Of a DNA stretch of 64,000 nt, positions 62,862-64,000 are shown piece by piece (within the stretch, counting starts at the first letter, position 1; every line of letters begins with the position of its first letter). Source of the DNA: Streptomyces taklimakanensis (GTDB lineage: Bacteria; Actinomycetota; Actinomycetes; Streptomycetales; Streptomycetaceae); contig NZ_WIXO01000001.1 of assembly GCF_009709575.1 (NCBI RefSeq), forward strand, positions 5,706,001-5,770,000, read 5' to 3'. The notes beneath the pieces are model-generated. The model searched no databases, was not told the DNA's origin, and was given only the letters and a program-made list of their open reading frames with translations. The translations under genes were made by a program, and so were the position numbers.

Positions 62862-63383
62862 TCAGTGGTAGGCGTGGACGACGGCGTGTCCCTTGCCGCG
62901 ACCGATCATCCACTTGTTCACCGGGGTGGTGACCAGGAAGGCGACGGCGAATCCGCCCAGTAGCGCGGCCCAGAACAGTCCCTCGTCCAGGTGGGCGTCC
63001 ATCGCACCGGGGGTGAGGGCGATGATGCCGTTGTCGACCAGTTCCATCACGGTGATGGAGACGGTGTCGGCGGCCAACGCCGCCCTGATCGCGGAGGCGA
63101 GGCCCAGGCCGGCTCGGCGGACGGCGAACAGGGTGAAGGAGTAGCCGAAGACAAAGGCCAACGTGATCGCCAGGGCCATGGTGGGCACATTGCCCCACCG
63201 GAGGGCGGTGCCGATGGCCATGCCGAGGATCTCGCCGATGACGCAGCCGGTCAGGCAGTGCAGGGTTGCCTTCGCCGCGGTGCTCCAGGACGCTCCGCCG
63301 GCTCCGTGCTCCGGGCGGGACCCCGCCTGTCGGGTGTGCTCGCCGTGCCGGCCGTGGCCGTGGTGCGTGCCGCTGTGGTCCAT
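62862..63383 (-). CDS. DUF4396-like membrane protein with His-rich N-terminus
   Basis: A 173-residue protein beginning MDHSGTHHGHGRHGEHTRQA: seven His in 20 residues, a likely metal-binding tail. A soluble linker leads to about four transmembrane helices (LHCLTGCVIGEILGMAIGTA, MALAITLAFVFGYSFTLFAV, SITVMELVDNGIIAL, LFWAALLGGFAVAFLVTTPV), with the conserved MELVDN segment of DUF4396 proteins, which are usually found with copper genes. ATG 63383 is preferred over an upstream start because the transcript begins below the operator. A CsoR-type palindrome overlaps its promoter, so induction by copper is the simplest prediction. A role in copper handling is inferred. Confidence 0.83.
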   Translation of the reverse strand: MDHSGTHHGHGRHGEHTRQAGSRPEHGAGGASWSTAAKATLHCLTGCVIGEILGMAIGTALRWGNVPTMALAITLAFVFGYSFTLFAVRRAGLGLASAIRAALAADTVSITVMELVDNGIIALTPGAMDAHLDEGLFWAALLGGFAVAFLVTTPVNKWMIGRGKGHAVVHAYH

Positions 63384-63446
63384 GGTCGTCACCTCGTTCC
63401 CGTCTCGTTCGGCGAGTGGGTCGTCGTGTGACCACCCTTCCGGAAT
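63384..63446 (-). promoter_or_regulatory. Leader and SD of the DUF4396-like gene
   Basis: About 55 nt of leader between the predicted transcription start and the ATG, with a modest SD (gaggtg) 9 nt upstream of the start. Confidence 0.4.
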
Positions 63447-63469
63447 CATATACCCCTGCGGGGTATATG
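63445..63469 (-). promoter_or_regulatory. CsoR-type operator overlapping a -10 box
   Basis: CATATACCCC-TGC-GGGGTATATG (63447-63469) is a perfect palindrome apart from its 3-nt centre, and matches the ATACCCC/GGGGTAT signature of CsoR-family copper repressor sites. On the minus strand the -10 box TATGAT (63450-63445) overlaps one arm, so a bound repressor would block the promoter. Confidence 0.8.
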
Positions 63470-63483
63470 TTCACGGTTGCCGT

Positions 63484-63780
63484 CGGGTGAACCGGTGGCC
63501 GGCCTCGGGTGATCACCGAAGCCGGTCACGGCCCGGCCGGGCCGGCGGAACCTCCGACGGATGCGCAGGCCCGTGTTCCCCGGGCGCCTCGGACACGGTC
63601 GATGTCGACGGTGAGGAAGCCGACGGCCGAGTGCCGGTGTCACCGCTCGCGACGCGTGACCTCGCGTGACGTCGGCGCTCCCGTGGAGGTGCCTTATGCG
63701 CCGCGCACGCCTCGTCCGGCTCGACGAACACCGAACGCGGTCGCCAGGGGGTTCCCGGTGATCTTGCGGAATGGCTCCGC
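63484..63780. other. Non-coding gap upstream of the HEAT-repeat gene
   Basis: About 300 bases. Short reading frames exist on both strands but none has a credible SD, composition or family pattern. Confidence 0.45.
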
Positions 63781-63811
63781 TTGACCCTGACACGGTGACA
63801 AGGTCTTCACT
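63781..63811 (+). promoter_or_regulatory. MerR-type promoter with 19-bp spacer and dyad
   Basis: TTGACC (63781-63786), a 19-bp spacer, then TTCACT (63806-63811). The spacer carries an imperfect dyad, ACCCTGACAC-G-GTGACAAGGT (63784-63804), with 8 of 10 positions paired. The over-long spacer with an internal dyad is the hallmark of promoters activated by MerR-family proteins. Confidence 0.65.
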
Positions 63812-63832
63812 GTGGCCAAGGAGGTGGTCCCG

Positions 63833-64000
63833 ATGACCATGCCGACGAATGACACGGACGCGAGGCGAACGCTCCAGGGGCTGGAGGACGGCAACCCGTC
63901 GGTGCGGTTGCGGACGGCCCTGGCGGTCGGCACGGCCCCCGAACCGCGGTTCGTCGACAAGCTCGTCGACCGATGCGCGATCGAGCCCGAGTTCCACGTG
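63833..64000 (+). CDS. HEAT-repeat protein, 3'-truncated by window
   Basis: The first 56 residues of a protein that runs off the window. After MTMPTNDTDARRTLQ the sequence GLEDGNPSVRLRTALAVGTA and PEPRFVDKLVDRCAIEPEFHV forms the start of a HEAT/armadillo-like helical repeat, as in actinobacterial HEAT-repeat proteins that I recall as partners of MerR regulators. Start ATG 63833 is 8 nt after the strong SD aaggagg; a second in-frame ATG at 63839 is less well spaced. Function unknown; probably a protein-interaction scaffold. The promoter just upstream is of MerR type. Confidence 0.75.
   Translation, partial: MTMPTNDTDARRTLQGLEDGNPSVRLRTALAVGTAPEPRFVDKLVDRCAIEPEFHV

Noticed and set aside
63509..63784. 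Short ORFs on both strands between the CsoR-type operator and the HEAT-repeat gene
   Set aside because: No SD, Arg/Pro-rich shadow composition and no recognisable pattern.

Overview
The window is very GC-rich with strong third-position GC codon use. It carries several protein families typical of Streptomyces: DUF5997 beside a LysR-type substrate-binding protein, an XRE-cupin regulator coupled to a DUF6126 mini-protein, and a HEAT-repeat protein. A Streptomyces or close relative is the natural reading. Gene names and products below come from motif reading by eye; no database search was possible.

Positions 1-34340 are the 3' part of a large non-ribosomal peptide synthetase (NRPS) locus. Two giant plus-strand genes (the first cut off by the window edge) encode a partial upstream module plus eight complete modules, followed by an MbtH-like gene and a 16-bp perfect terminator hairpin. 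Condensation-domain subtypes agree with the epimerization domains throughout, giving the stereochemical order D-D-D-L-D-L-D-L-D for the visible residues. The pocket code of visible module 5 is the canonical Thr code; two pockets are Val-like, two look basic, and two look hydrophobic. The last module ends in an epimerization domain with no thioesterase, which points to release by a separate enzyme of the SurE (penicillin-binding-protein-like) kind that is not in this window. A GNAT acetyltransferase and a secreted ricin-type lectin follow.

Positions 35983-40806 hold a tightly overlapping plus-strand operon: a short Rossmann-motif ORF, a UbiA prenyltransferase, a geranylgeranyl-reductase-like flavoprotein, a type III polyketide synthase, an isoprenylcysteine-methyltransferase-like enzyme and an aromatic-hydroxylase-like flavoprotein. 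Together they suggest a prenylated, possibly chain-saturated, methylated and hydroxylated alkylresorcinol or quinone lipid.

Positions 40905-47460 are mainly housekeeping or regulatory: a divergent pair of apparently leaderless genes, a sodium:solute symporter with a small accessory membrane protein and a long structured leader, an XRE-cupin regulator with a clear operator array, an SDR and a small hydrophilic protein. A secreted PI-PLC-like enzyme follows (47458-48582).

Positions 48882-61419 look like a second polyketide locus. An SDR and a cyclopropane-fatty-acid-synthase-like methyltransferase face a KS-AT-DH-MT-ER-KR-ACP type I PKS (the domain order of fungal highly reducing PKSs), which overlaps a 457-residue protein of unknown family and is followed by a diiron oxygenase with two EX28DEARH motifs. 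No release domain is present, so the unknown protein is the most interesting candidate for a new function.

The right end holds a DUF4232-like lipoprotein, a His-rich DUF4396-like membrane protein behind a perfect 23-bp CsoR-type palindrome, and the start of a HEAT-repeat protein behind a MerR-type promoter with a 19-bp spacer.
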